Source: JBBDKV01 sp040879165 (GTDB lineage: Bacteria > Patescibacteriota > Microgenomatia > UBA1400 > PJMF01). From it: 43,510 nucleotides of DNA. The position numbers and the translations under genes were made by a program. The DNA lies in the NCBI GenBank assembly GCA_040879165.1, contig JBBDKV010000007.1:1-43510 (forward strand), written 5' to 3'. Position 1 is the first letter of the stretch; each line of letters opens with the position of its first letter. The notes under the pieces are model-generated. The model was given only the letters and a program-made list of their open reading frames with translations. It was not told the DNA's origin and did no database searches. Positions 17,507 to 24,489 of the stretch are shown piece after piece.

Positions 17507-18462
17507 TGAACAAAATTGTTGTTGTCCCAACCATAAGAGAGGATAGTTATAACAGATGGATTTCTGAATGGAGGGGGATCCTTATAGAAAATGAGGTTAA
17601 GGTTATACTAGTTGAAGATAACCCTCAGAAAACATTCAATCCCAATTATGTAAATATAGAGCACTACTCATGGAACGAGATTGATCTTGAGCTTGGAGAT
17701 AAGAAGTGGATAATTCCAAGGAGAACTGCCGCGATTCGCTCTTTTGGTTTTTATAAGGCATATGGATATAAGCCTGACTACATCGTAACTTTAGACGACG
17801 ATTGTTACACTACTCCCGAAAGTAAGAACTATTTTGAAACACATGAGAAATATTTATTCGCAGATCAATACAAAAAACGATGGATTCAGCACTCGCAGGG
17901 TTTAAGGGTAAGGGGTTTTCCCGAGAAGCTTGATTCCCAGTACAACATTCTCAATATGGGATTATGGGCAAATATTCCTGATTTGGATGGTGAAACCCAG
18001 AAAAAAAATCCTGACTACCGAATAACAGAGCATCCATTCAATTTTATAGTGCCGAATGGATCTTACGCTCCTATTTCTAGCATGAACTTGGCTATTAAAA
18101 CTCAGGCTGTGCCAGCGTTTTATTTCCTGCTTATGGGCCCGAGCTATCCTTTTGACCGATTTGATGACATTTGGGCAGGAATCTTCTTGATTAAAATAGC
18201 CCATCATCTTGGGCATGCTGTATCAGGAGGAGAGCCTTTTATCTGGCATGATAGGGCAAGTGACGCAGAAGTTAATATTAAGAAAGAGGCCCCCGGAAAA
18301 AAGGTAAATGAGTTTTTATGGAAAGATGTCGATAAAATTACTCTGACTGGAACAACATACAGCGAATGTTATCGAGAATTAGCAGAAAAACTACCAAAAT
18401 ATGATGAATATTGGAATAAGCAATCAGAGGCTATGCTAACATGGTTGTCACTTTTTCAGTAA
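17506..18462 (+). CDS. Reversibly glycosylated polypeptide / UDP-arabinopyranose mutase homologue (GT75)
   Basis: A 318-aa GT-A fold protein. Family marks are strong: IVTLDDDC (93-100) is the metal/UDP-binding DXD, VRGFP (135-139) carries the arginine that is reversibly glycosylated in plant RGPs, GLWANIPDLD (152-161) and DRFDDIWAG (217-225) are nearly as in plants. Plant members interconvert UDP-arabinopyranose and UDP-arabinofuranose; bacterial ones are little studied. The ATG is the last base of a 26-bp palindrome and there is no Shine-Dalgarno. The product could supply or transfer a furanose-type sugar for the GT4 encoded on the other strand. The 3' end overlaps the DUF402 gene by 15 bases. 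Confidence 0.85.
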   Translation: MNKIVVVPTIREDSYNRWISEWRGILIENEVKVILVEDNPQKTFNPNYVNIEHYSWNEIDLELGDKKWIIPRRTAAIRSFGFYKAYGYKPDYIVTLDDDCYTTPESKNYFETHEKYLFADQYKKRWIQHSQGLRVRGFPEKLDSQYNILNMGLWANIPDLDGETQKKNPDYRITEHPFNFIVPNGSYAPISSMNLAIKTQAVPAFYFLLMGPSYPFDRFDDIWAGIFLIKIAHHLGHAVSGGEPFIWHDRASDAEVNIKKEAPGKKVNEFLWKDVDKITLTGTTYSECYRELAEKLPKYDEYWNKQSEAMLTWLSLFQ

Positions 18463-18924
18463 TTGATTGTCAAAATATGTTGATTTATCTGATATTAGTT
18501 TTGCAAGTTTCTCCATAGTTTTAGAAATTTGTAAATTAACTTCATCATCAATCTCATATCTATGCTCATCATATTCGTCTTGATCAAGCACATCCCAAGT
18601 GTAATTAGGGTAAACTCTCAGATCAAGAAGTAGATCGTCATATGAAATTGTGTTTTCAGAAAAAGTAATTGGAGTTGTTATATTGACATACCAGTGCTGA
18701 AAAACACCATCGAGATCATACACTGTAATAATGTTGAACCATTCATTGTGAAAGTGAGTAATGAAAGTCTGGATTGAAAACTCTTTTTCTTTTTTTGTTG
18801 AATATGTGATCTTAAATGGAACGATATTCTTTGTTATAATGAAATCATTATTTTTCGCCAAAATTGAAGCTTCCCAAGTTTTAAATTCTTTGTGATTATG
18901 GTCATAGGAAATAATTTTAGTCAT
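18448..18924 (-). CDS. DUF402 (FomD/Ntdp-like) nucleotide phosphatase
   Basis: A 158-aa protein starting at MTKIIS (18924); an upstream in-frame ATG at 18984 is less likely because it would lie well inside the divergent gene and the family starts near this point. DUF402 marks: YDLDGVFQHWYVNI, ISYDDLLLDLRVYP and WDVLDQDEYDE, with the aspartates that bind divalent metal. Characterised DUF402 proteins hydrolyse nucleoside di- or triphosphates or CMP-activated phosphonates (FomD). Its start codon lies two bases from that of the HAM1-type gene on the other strand. In this cluster it may remove an unwanted nucleotide or trim an intermediate. Confidence 0.82.
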   Translation of the reverse strand: MTKIISYDHNHKEFKTWEASILAKNNDFIITKNIVPFKITYSTKKEKEFSIQTFITHFHNEWFNIITVYDLDGVFQHWYVNITTPITFSENTISYDDLLLDLRVYPNYTWDVLDQDEYDEHRYEIDDEVNLQISKTMEKLAKLISDKSTYFDNQLLKK

Positions 18925-18926
18925 AT

Positions 18927-19487
18927 ATGAAATCTCTCGCTTTTGTAACCACCAATGATGGTAAATTTCGCTCATTTTCTTCACACTTCAACCTTGAAGG
19001 TTGGAAGATTATTCAGGAGAAAATAATAACCCCTGAAATCCAGTCAGATTCAACTGAAAGCATAGCAGTGAGCTCAGCTGAGTTTGCCACTAAAATACTA
19101 AATATGCCAGTGGCAAAAGAGGATGTTGGATTATATATTTCTTCATTAAATGGTTTTCCGGGGCCGTTTTTGAATCAAGTAGAAAGTTGGTTCAAAAATG
19201 AAGATTTTGAAAGACTACTGAGCAACTCATCTGAAACTCCTGCTTATTGGCAATATTCGATTGCTTTGGCAATTCCAGGATATCAAACCAAGGTTTTTAC
19301 CACTCAACATCACGGCACTATGATAAATAAGATAAAAGGTAAAGCTGGCTATATTAGCGATAAGTTATTCATTCCTAAGGGGGAGACTAAAACGATTGCT
19401 GAGCTGTTAGATGAAAATACGTATCAAAAAGAATCCACTCACTATCTTCAATTAGTAAAGTTTTTACAATCATCTACTTATAATTAG
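18927..19487 (+). CDS. HAM1/RdgB-family NTP pyrophosphatase
   Basis: A 186-aa protein of the inosine-triphosphate pyrophosphatase fold. FVTTNDGKF (6-14) is the substrate-binding T-N-x-x-K start, EDVGLYISSLNGFPGPF (65-81 region) is the metal-binding ED and glycine-rich part, and GKAGYISDKLFIPKGETKT is a changed version of the usual GYDPIF...T loop. RdgB enzymes hydrolyse non-canonical purine (d)NTPs to monophosphates. The altered loop (SDKLF for YDPIF) suggests a shifted specificity. In a base-modification pathway such an enzyme commonly clears the competing normal dNTP. Divergent from DUF402 with only two bases between start codons. Confidence 0.83.
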   Translation: MKSLAFVTTNDGKFRSFSSHFNLEGWKIIQEKIITPEIQSDSTESIAVSSAEFATKILNMPVAKEDVGLYISSLNGFPGPFLNQVESWFKNEDFERLLSNSSETPAYWQYSIALAIPGYQTKVFTTQHHGTMINKIKGKAGYISDKLFIPKGETKTIAELLDENTYQKESTHYLQLVKFLQSSTYN

Positions 19488-19501
19488 ATATCCATTAATA
19501 C

Positions 19502-20041
19502 TTAATTGCTTCGAGAGTTTCTCGGAGCAATTCGCGTCAAATCACTATTTAAGAATTCATCAATTTTATCTCGATACACACGTCGATTCTCAGATTCATT
19601 TATTTCTCCAATGAATCCCTTCGAGTAGAGTTGTTCAATAATTCGGGAGGCTTTATTATATCCAATCGAAAATTGACGTTGAATTGATGATGCGCTGCAC
19701 GTTTCTTCAGTGAGTAAAAATGTGCAGGCATTCAGAAACATGTCGTCAAGCGGCTCATCCTCATCGGGAACAAATGGTGTTCTGTTTATATACCCAAGAT
19801 CTTCTAGTTCATCTGTTACTTGTAGAGCTTGCTTGAGATTTATACCGAGCTTTTTTTGCAGCAGAATGGGTAGTTTTAGATGATACTCATGAATAAAATC
19901 AAGTGCTCTGAGTGTGGTTGCTGAGACGTCAATTTCATTTCGCAAATTGAGCATAGATTCAATGCGGTGCAGCTGAGAATGATGTTGCAGAACCACTTGG
20001 GTTAAGTCTTCTACTAGCTCATCTTTGTCATTTTTTGCCAT
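19502..20041 (-). CDS. FtsK-gamma-like winged-helix DNA-binding protein
   Basis: A 179-aa soluble protein, start taken at MAKND (20041). Residues 97-150 match the gamma domain of FtsK/SpoIIIE: DDMFLNACTFLL, SSIQRQFSIGYNKASRIIEQL (118-138) and KGFIG, where QR and GYNxA are the recognition-helix residues that read KOPS/SRS octamers. An N-terminal helical domain (36-88) is unassigned. No FtsK motor is encoded nearby, so it is an orphan reader domain. It may be a regulator or bind a site on the element, perhaps in the inverted-repeat zone next to it. A 13-bp stem-loop lies 25 bases before its start. Confidence 0.75.
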   Translation of the reverse strand: MAKNDKDELVEDLTQVVLQHHSQLHRIESMLNLRNEIDVSATTLRALDFIHEYHLKLPILLQKKLGINLKQALQVTDELEDLGYINRTPFVPDEDEPLDDMFLNACTFLLTEETCSASSIQRQFSIGYNKASRIIEQLYSKGFIGEINESENRRVYRDKIDEFLNSDLTRIAPRNSRSN

Positions 20042-20065
20042 AGTGTGCTTACTTGAGTTAATACT

Positions 20066-20098
20066 TAGCACTATTAAAGCATATTTTTAATAGTGCTA
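20066..20098. repeat. Inverted repeat upstream of the FtsK-gamma gene
   Basis: Perfect 13-bp arms TAGCACTATTAAA (20066-20078) and its complement (20086-20098) around a 7-base loop. It lies in the leader of the minus-strand gene starting at 20041, so it could be an operator (autoregulation by the winged-helix protein) or an RNA hairpin. Confidence 0.75.
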
Positions 20099-20187
20099 GC
20101 AACGAATTTTTAAACGCTACGCTTCCTGCAAACTTTAGTTCGTATAGTACTTCAACCCAATCCTTGAGGCGTTCCACACTCTGAGCA

Positions 20188-20200
20188 GGGGCCTTGCCCC
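20188..20200. repeat. Short GC-rich hairpin
   Basis: GGGGC-CTT-GCCCC, 5-bp stem and 3-base loop, first of three closely spaced inverted repeats upstream of ardC. The surrounding 100 bases are clearly richer in GC than the flanking genes and hold no credible gene. Confidence 0.6.
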
Positions 20201-20204
20201 TCGT

Positions 20205-20252
20205 TTTGCAAGGGCTTCGCAAGTCACTCCCGCTGGTCGTGACCCTTGCAAA
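20205..20252. repeat. Long inverted repeat TTTGCAAGGG / CCCTTGCAAA
   Basis: Perfect 10-bp arms at 20205-20214 and 20243-20252. Inside the loop GTCAC (20223-20227) can pair with GTGAC (20239-20243), so a branched or cruciform structure is possible. Candidate oriT or single-strand-promoter element. Confidence 0.7.
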
Positions 20253-20280
20253 CCTCACCCCGCTTTTTTTCTCCAAGTAT

Positions 20281-20302
20281 GGAAGCAGGCGCGCCTGCTT
20301 CC
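20281..20302. repeat. 22-bp perfect palindrome
   Basis: Uninterrupted palindrome with half-site GGAAGCAGGCG, 45 bases before the ardC start. No T-run follows on either strand, so it is not a usual terminator. It fits a protein-binding site or a cruciform near an origin of transfer. Confidence 0.8.
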
Positions 20303-20347
20303 TACTTAAAATTTTAAACTCAGGGGAGCGGGAGAAAGGAAACACGT

Positions 20348-21133
20348 ATGAAATTATCAACTAAAGCTCAGGCAAGCATTGAGCGGGCAATTGAGAAGTT
20401 TAGAACTGGTGATATTTCCTCAGTAACGAGGATTGCTCGAATTCAGCTGGCTGGTGATGCTCCGGTTAATAAGTGGAGTTTGTCAAATAAGATTTTGGCT
20501 TACTTGCAAGCGGACGAGCTAGACTGTAGAGGATTTAAACAGTGGCAGGAGGCCGGCAGACAGGTCAAAAAAGGGAGCCGGGCTGTATATATACTCAGTC
20601 CCCGACTAGTCAAACAAGAAGATGAAAAAGAGCAGGAGAAAAAGTCGGTTTGTGTGGGTTTTATCGCCGTTCCCGTCTTTGCTGCATCAAGTACCGAAGG
20701 CGACATGGGTCTACCAGAGCACGTACCTATGCAGCTGCCGCCACTGATGGATGTTGCGCGCAAACTTGGCATTGCTGTTGAATACGCGCCAGTTACCCCC
20801 GACAAGTTGGGAGATTGTAAAATAGATGGATCAAGGATCAGATTGGGTAGTCATGATGCAAGTGTATTTTTTCATGAACTATCACACGCGGTTCATGCCC
20901 AGATAATTGGAGAACTGCGAGGTGGCCAACAGGTGGTACAAGAGACCGTTGCCGAGTTTACGGCGGTCGTCTTGATGGATTTGTATGGAAGGGGAGATGC
21001 TACCGGCAATGCCTGGCAGTATATCAGCCACTACTCAGAAGATCCGCTCCTGGCTATAACTAAGGCGTTAGTCATGGTTGAGAAAGTACTCGACGTCATA
21101 CTCAGTACAAAAGCAAATATTACAGTATCCTGA
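20348..21133 (+). CDS. ardC: ArdC-like antirestriction protein (ArdC-N plus zincin domain)
   Basis: A 261-aa protein. The N-terminal part has the ArdC-N ssDNA-binding pattern: NKWSLSNKILAYLQ (37-50 region), FKQWQEAGRQVKKGSRAVYI. The C-terminal half is a zinc metallopeptidase-like domain with HELSH (HExxH) in FFHELSHAVH and a later glutamate in VQETVAEFTAVVL as third ligand. ArdC proteins enter the recipient with or soon after the incoming strand and shield it from restriction. There is a strong AGAAAGGAAA ribosome site, unlike the cargo genes. Leading-region genes of conjugative elements typically sit beside oriT, which supports looking for oriT in the repeat-rich space just upstream. Confidence 0.87.
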   Translation: MKLSTKAQASIERAIEKFRTGDISSVTRIARIQLAGDAPVNKWSLSNKILAYLQADELDCRGFKQWQEAGRQVKKGSRAVYILSPRLVKQEDEKEQEKKSVCVGFIAVPVFAASSTEGDMGLPEHVPMQLPPLMDVARKLGIAVEYAPVTPDKLGDCKIDGSRIRLGSHDASVFFHELSHAVHAQIIGELRGGQQVVQETVAEFTAVVLMDLYGRGDATGNAWQYISHYSEDPLLAITKALVMVEKVLDVILSTKANITVS

Positions 21134-21142
21134 AAGGAAACT

Positions 21143-21307
21143 ATGCTCAGTCCCCTAGTAACCCAAGAATTTGAACAAGAGATTTTAGAATTGATTGAAA
21201 ATAAAGATGCGTACACAACGAGTGATCTGCAAGGTGTCGTCTCAGTTTTAGTGAGCAACATTATGGAGCGAGGCCACGAGGTGCTTTCGAAGCAGAAGCA
21301 GGCTTAG
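21143..21307 (+). CDS. Small 54-residue hypothetical protein
   Basis: ATG at 21143 is preceded by GAAAGGAAA, nine bases after the ardC stop, so it is translated from the ardC mRNA. The product is acidic and helical (TQEFEQEILELIENKD, then DLQGVVSVLVSNIMERGHEVL), with no known motif. Its last four bases overlap the tail of the convergent Replic_Relax gene. Function unknown; perhaps a small ArdC partner or regulator. Confidence 0.65.
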   Translation: MLSPLVTQEFEQEILELIENKDAYTTSDLQGVVSVLVSNIMERGHEVLSKQKQA

Positions 21308-22080
21308 TACTCCTCTGTTACTTGCTGCCAAGTTTTTGGGGTAATGCCCTCTTGCTCAATGTGGGACTTCAGACCAAGGAACCATTGTAGGTCTGAAGTT
21401 TCCTCTTCTAAGACCTGCTTGATGTGTTTGAGCAGAAAATCATACATTCTCTGATCTGGGCAGACTATGAGCAGGGCGGGATTTGGATATCCAGTTCTTT
21501 GATGCCAGATATTTTCGTCAAAGTAGTCGATGTACTGCGCAATTTTTTTACGAAGCATGAAGCGTGGAGTGCCTTCGTCGATTAGTTCTAAAAAGTACCG
21601 CTTTGTTTGAGCTTGGCTTTTCAGGGCAATATAGGCATCGGGGCGGTTGTACGGTAAGTAGTAGTGAGAAGCAAGATCTGTTTTGGTGTAAAAATGTAGA
21701 TCCTGCTGGTTGCTGCGAGACTGCAGTGTAAGTTGTAAGTAGATAGCTGCTACAAACACGCTATGAGCAATGAGCTTTTCAGAGGCGTTTTTATCTCTGT
21801 AGGCTCTTTGTAGAATTTTCTCATGAGTGTTTTTCTGTTGAAGCAATATTTTTCTTGATTTAGTGGCTAGATGATAGATAGCTGGCCTAGTGTTTTCTTT
21901 GAGTTTCGTTGAGTACTTGCGACCAATGATGTGCTTTTCAGTCAGATCTTTGAGCCAGGTGTTGATTCTTTTGGGGTCTTTGTGGTTGAGGAGCGTTTGA
22001 ATTTGATGACGATTGAGGAAGCGGAAGCGGTAGATGAGTGTGAGGATTTCTAGTTGTTTGGGAGTGATTGGAGTGTCCAT
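21304..22080 (-). CDS. Replic_Relax family protein (replication-relaxation / mobilisation)
   Basis: A 258-aa protein. The N-terminal winged helix (ITPKQLEILTLIYRFRFLNRHQIQTLL, then a KRINTWLKDL helix and a LATKSRKIL strand) is typical of the Replic_Relax family, found on plasmids and ICEs of Gram-positives and Patescibacteria next to coupling-protein genes. The C-terminal half (YLPYNRPDAYI, RYFLELIDEGTPR, HQRTGYPNPALLIVCPD) has the mixed alpha/beta look of a nuclease-like fold with acidic residues. No classical MobF or MobP relaxase is visible in the window, so this may be the processing protein acting at oriT. The start has no Shine-Dalgarno. Confidence 0.78.
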   Translation of the reverse strand: MDTPITPKQLEILTLIYRFRFLNRHQIQTLLNHKDPKRINTWLKDLTEKHIIGRKYSTKLKENTRPAIYHLATKSRKILLQQKNTHEKILQRAYRDKNASEKLIAHSVFVAAIYLQLTLQSRSNQQDLHFYTKTDLASHYYLPYNRPDAYIALKSQAQTKRYFLELIDEGTPRFMLRKKIAQYIDYFDENIWHQRTGYPNPALLIVCPDQRMYDFLLKHIKQVLEEETSDLQWFLGLKSHIEQEGITPKTWQQVTEEY

Positions 22081-22136
22081 GGTTAGTAGTTCATGGGCAG
22101 GGTGGTAAATATTGTTTTTGGTATTGTATCATTCCC

Positions 22137-22153
22137 CCCTTATTATATAAGGG
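22137..22153. promoter_or_regulatory. Hairpin CCCTTAT-TAT-ATAAGGG with a minus-strand TATAAT
   Basis: Perfect 7-bp arms with a 3-base loop in the 194-bp space upstream of Replic_Relax. The minus strand carries TATAAT at 22147-22142, so this is a candidate promoter with an overlapping operator and a leader of about 55 bases. The rest of this space (22154-22274) shows nothing else that I can support. Confidence 0.5.
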
Positions 22154-22274
22154 AATAGAGGTAAGGAATATTTTTGTTTTTATCTGGGAAAGTATCCGTT
22201 TTTTGTCCTAGCAGGTTGGGGCACATTTTCAGATAATTCATCGCTAATTATGTACTGTAGGACGCGAGCATTTT

Positions 22275-22925
22275 CTAGGATTCAAAACCAAAATAATCAA
22301 GTAAATCTGCAATTTTTCTCCCAGCAGTGGATGGATGTTTTCTAATATCTTGTGAAATTGTACTTCCCTCTTTGAATAGGTCATATACATCTAGGCTAGA
22401 ATCTAGTTTTTGATACACACGCCCACAACATGTTGATAGCTCATCAACAGATAACTTTCCATTCATATAGTCCTCAACTATGCATACGCCTATTTTTTCT
22501 CCCTCTTCTAGACTCAGTTCTTGTTGGTTAATATCTGCATCAGCCCAGAGATAGTATTTTTCTAATAGTCTTTCTATCTTTCTTGAACCAAGTCTAGCGT
22601 CTGTATCTTTGGGTAAATCAGTGAACGCATCAAGAAGATCGAGAATTGAGTCTACTGCTGTTTCTGGTTCATGACGAATGTGCCACTCTATTTCAGCTCC
22701 CATTAGTAATACACTAAATAGATCGCTATTTAAGTCTAACTTGCCATACAACAATCCACAAAATATTGATACGTCATCAATTGATAATTGTCCTTTGAGA
22801 TATTCGGCCAAAAGTAATCTAAGAAGTTCTGATACTTTAGATTCTGATAACTTGCTTTGATCAAGATCAATAGAAATACTCTCGGCGTATTTGTAGAGAG
22901 TAGATTCTTGTTTATTTTTTTTCAT
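22275..22925 (-). CDS. Unknown acidic protein with internal duplication
   Basis: A 216-aa soluble protein made of two copies of a roughly 75-residue helical unit (residues about 26-103 and 136-214). Both copies share the pattern EYLKGQLSIDDVS / DYMNGKLSVDELS, then C-G-x-x-Y-x-KLD, an IRH/IRK-P step and a final LLDxF. The same unit occurs once in the protein at 28808-29215. No catalytic motif is visible; it looks like a binding or scaffold repeat. It lies 72 bases after the unknown gene at 22998-23504. A possible immunity or regulatory role is pure speculation. Confidence 0.72.
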   Translation of the reverse strand: MKKNKQESTLYKYAESISIDLDQSKLSESKVSELLRLLLAEYLKGQLSIDDVSIFCGLLYGKLDLNSDLFSVLLMGAEIEWHIRHEPETAVDSILDLLDAFTDLPKDTDARLGSRKIERLLEKYYLWADADINQQELSLEEGEKIGVCIVEDYMNGKLSVDELSTCCGRVYQKLDSSLDVYDLFKEGSTISQDIRKHPSTAGRKIADLLDYFGFES

Positions 22926-22997
22926 TTATTGACATTGTGGTGCGATATCTAGAAATGGGGAGGAGCCCCATAATACTTAATAAAAAGGTGTAACTGC

Positions 22998-23504
22998 TCA
23001 GACACAATACAAGGTAAAACTAAATGACTCGCCCTCACAATAAAGCATTTCAGTTTCTGAATCCATAATTTCTTGCTCAGTCATTAGTGTGTCAGTGTTG
23101 TAAGCTTGCAGGCTACTTATATTAAAAATCTTTGCCAATAGTGACTGATACTGATATTCTTGAAGACTTTCAAGATAAGGCTCTCTATTAAAATTTTTTG
23201 ACAAAAAGAAATCTGAACTAATGACAAAGTATTTCTTACGCCCGACTTTCATTAGTAAAAGATATGCTACATTAACTCCCAGTGACGCAGATTTTTTTTC
23301 AACTGGAGTAATGTGTAGATTATCGTCCTTATCAATGTTTAGATTGAAATGTACTTTTTCAAGATGGAAAATATTGTTAATTTCATTTTCTAGCAATGTT
23401 TCTATTTCACCCATATCTTGTTTGGATATCACGAGCTCAACCCCTTCTATTTCTTGAGGCTGAATCTTTGTTTGACTAAAGGCTTTCGTAAAATTCTTGT
23501 TCAT
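22998..23504 (-). CDS. Hypothetical protein, 168 aa
   Basis: I choose the ATG at 23504 (MNKNFTKAF). Two upstream in-frame ATGs are possible, but a TATAAT box at 23531-23526 directly touches the one at 23525, which would leave it outside the transcript, and the earliest lies upstream of that box. The protein is soluble with alternating helices and strands (GVELVISKQDMGEIETLL, FNLNIDKDDNLHITPV, VAYLLLMKVGRKKYFVISSDFF). No family recognised. The same strand and close spacing link it to the duplicated-repeat gene downstream. Confidence 0.6.
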   Translation of the reverse strand: MNKNFTKAFSQTKIQPQEIEGVELVISKQDMGEIETLLENEINNIFHLEKVHFNLNIDKDDNLHITPVEKKSASLGVNVAYLLLMKVGRKKYFVISSDFFLSKNFNREPYLESLQEYQYQSLLAKIFNISSLQAYNTDTLMTEQEIMDSETEMLYCEGESFSFTLYCV

Positions 23505-23543
23505 TTTAATTTTATATTCACACATATTATACAATTTTAAAAA

Positions 23544-23577
23544 TTTATTGGCAGGAGCATTGGCTCCTGCCAATAAA
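23544..23577 (-). terminator. Rho-independent terminator (minus strand)
   Basis: Perfect 15-bp arms (TTTATTGGCAGGAGC and its complement) with a 4-base loop; on the minus strand it is followed by TTTTT. It starts six bases after the stop codon of the open frame at 23584-23706, as expected for the end of a transcript coming from the right. Confidence 0.75.
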
Positions 23578-23583
23578 GTGTGT

Positions 23584-23706
23584 TTAGCGAACAGCTACAG
23601 CTAGTGTTCGCCATACTTGCTTGTCAGTTCCGCGCACTTTGATTCTTACCACGGAAGCATCATCGTGCGTGACATGGATAGCGCACTTTGCTTTAAAAGT
23701 AAGTAG
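23584..23706 (-). pseudogene. Possible remnant or start-less small gene
   Basis: An open frame of 40 codons on the minus strand ending just before the terminator. It reads plausibly as protein (CAIHVTHDDASVVRIKVRG, then WRTLAVAVR) but has no ATG, GTG or TTG start and is closed upstream by TAG at 23709-23707. Its base composition is richer in GC than its neighbours. Together with the terminator it may be the 3' remnant of a lost gene; a small RNA is the alternative. The remaining bases 23710-23820 show no gene. Confidence 0.3.
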
Positions 23707-23847
23707 CTATAAAAAAAGGCTTATATTCTGTCATAAAGTGATGTGTTAGGTGGACGTGTATGGAGGAACATCTGATAGATTAGTGGAAAAATTACTAACA
23801 ACACTCTGATATGTCTAAAGCTATGCTAATATGGTAAAAAATCATAC

Positions 23848-24489
23848 ATGAGCAAAACTAATAATCAGATTAAAGTTTATTGTAAAAAAATGCTTTTAAT
23901 TGCTGCGCAGCCAATAGTATTTGGACTAACCTGGTACTACAAAATATTGCATTTTTTGACTCAGAGGGACTATTCGAATAGCAAGCACTTAGAAGTCAGG
24001 TTTGAAGGATTATCCGTTCAAATTAACTTGCTGACACATGAGCAATATGTTCAGCAAAGAATTGAAGCGTTACGTATTTTTCGCAAAGAGGCCAAAAGTA
24101 CAGAGGAATTTCTACTCAAGATTTTTCAGGATTGTAGACAGTGCAATTATGTAGTTTTAGAGAGCAAAAATAATGAAAAAAAGTTCATTCAGTTCTGGCT
24201 GGCTGATCGAAAATTGATGGCTGATTTTCCGATAGTGAAAGGCAATGCATTGGGAAGATATCGATATTCAATGCTTGGAGTGTTGAACGAGTTGGGTATT
24301 CATGCTGTACTACCAGAAATGAGTAAGCCTAAGCGGATTCCATACTATCAGCACAAGCAGTTGCCTGATCTGGAGACGTATGAAATATACTTTCAGGACT
24401 ACCCTGATGAGGCCGTGACATTTACTAAAATTCTGTTTGAAGATGTATTTAAAGAAAAGTTTGATGATATTGAGTATGAGTTGGCTTAG
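23848..24489 (+). CDS. Hypothetical protein, 213 aa
   Basis: One hydrophobic N-terminal stretch (MLLIAAQPIVFGLTWYY, residues 15-31) that may be a membrane anchor, then a soluble part with charged helices (EQYVQQRIEALRIFRKEAKSTEEFL) and a strand-rich C-terminal half (NYVVLESKNNEKKFIQFWL, then YEIYFQDYPDEAVTF). No family recognised. A TATGCTAATAT box lies 15-26 bases before the ATG and there is no Shine-Dalgarno. Its 3' end overlaps the tail of the convergent virD4 by 4 bases. Confidence 0.65.
   Translation: MSKTNNQIKVYCKKMLLIAAQPIVFGLTWYYKILHFLTQRDYSNSKHLEVRFEGLSVQINLLTHEQYVQQRIEALRIFRKEAKSTEEFLLKIFQDCRQCNYVVLESKNNEKKFIQFWLADRKLMADFPIVKGNALGRYRYSMLGVLNELGIHAVLPEMSKPKRIPYYQHKQLPDLETYEIYFQDYPDEAVTFTKILFEDVFKEKFDDIEYELA

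Noticed and set aside
20058..20360. 100-codon minus-strand frame across the repeat zone
   Set aside because: Covers four inverted repeats and the ardC start, has no recognisable protein pattern and no ribosome site; treated as non-coding.
22955..22971. Hairpin ATGGGG-AGGAG-CCCCAT between two unknown genes
   Set aside because: Only a 6-bp stem and no T-run on either side; too weak for a terminator call.
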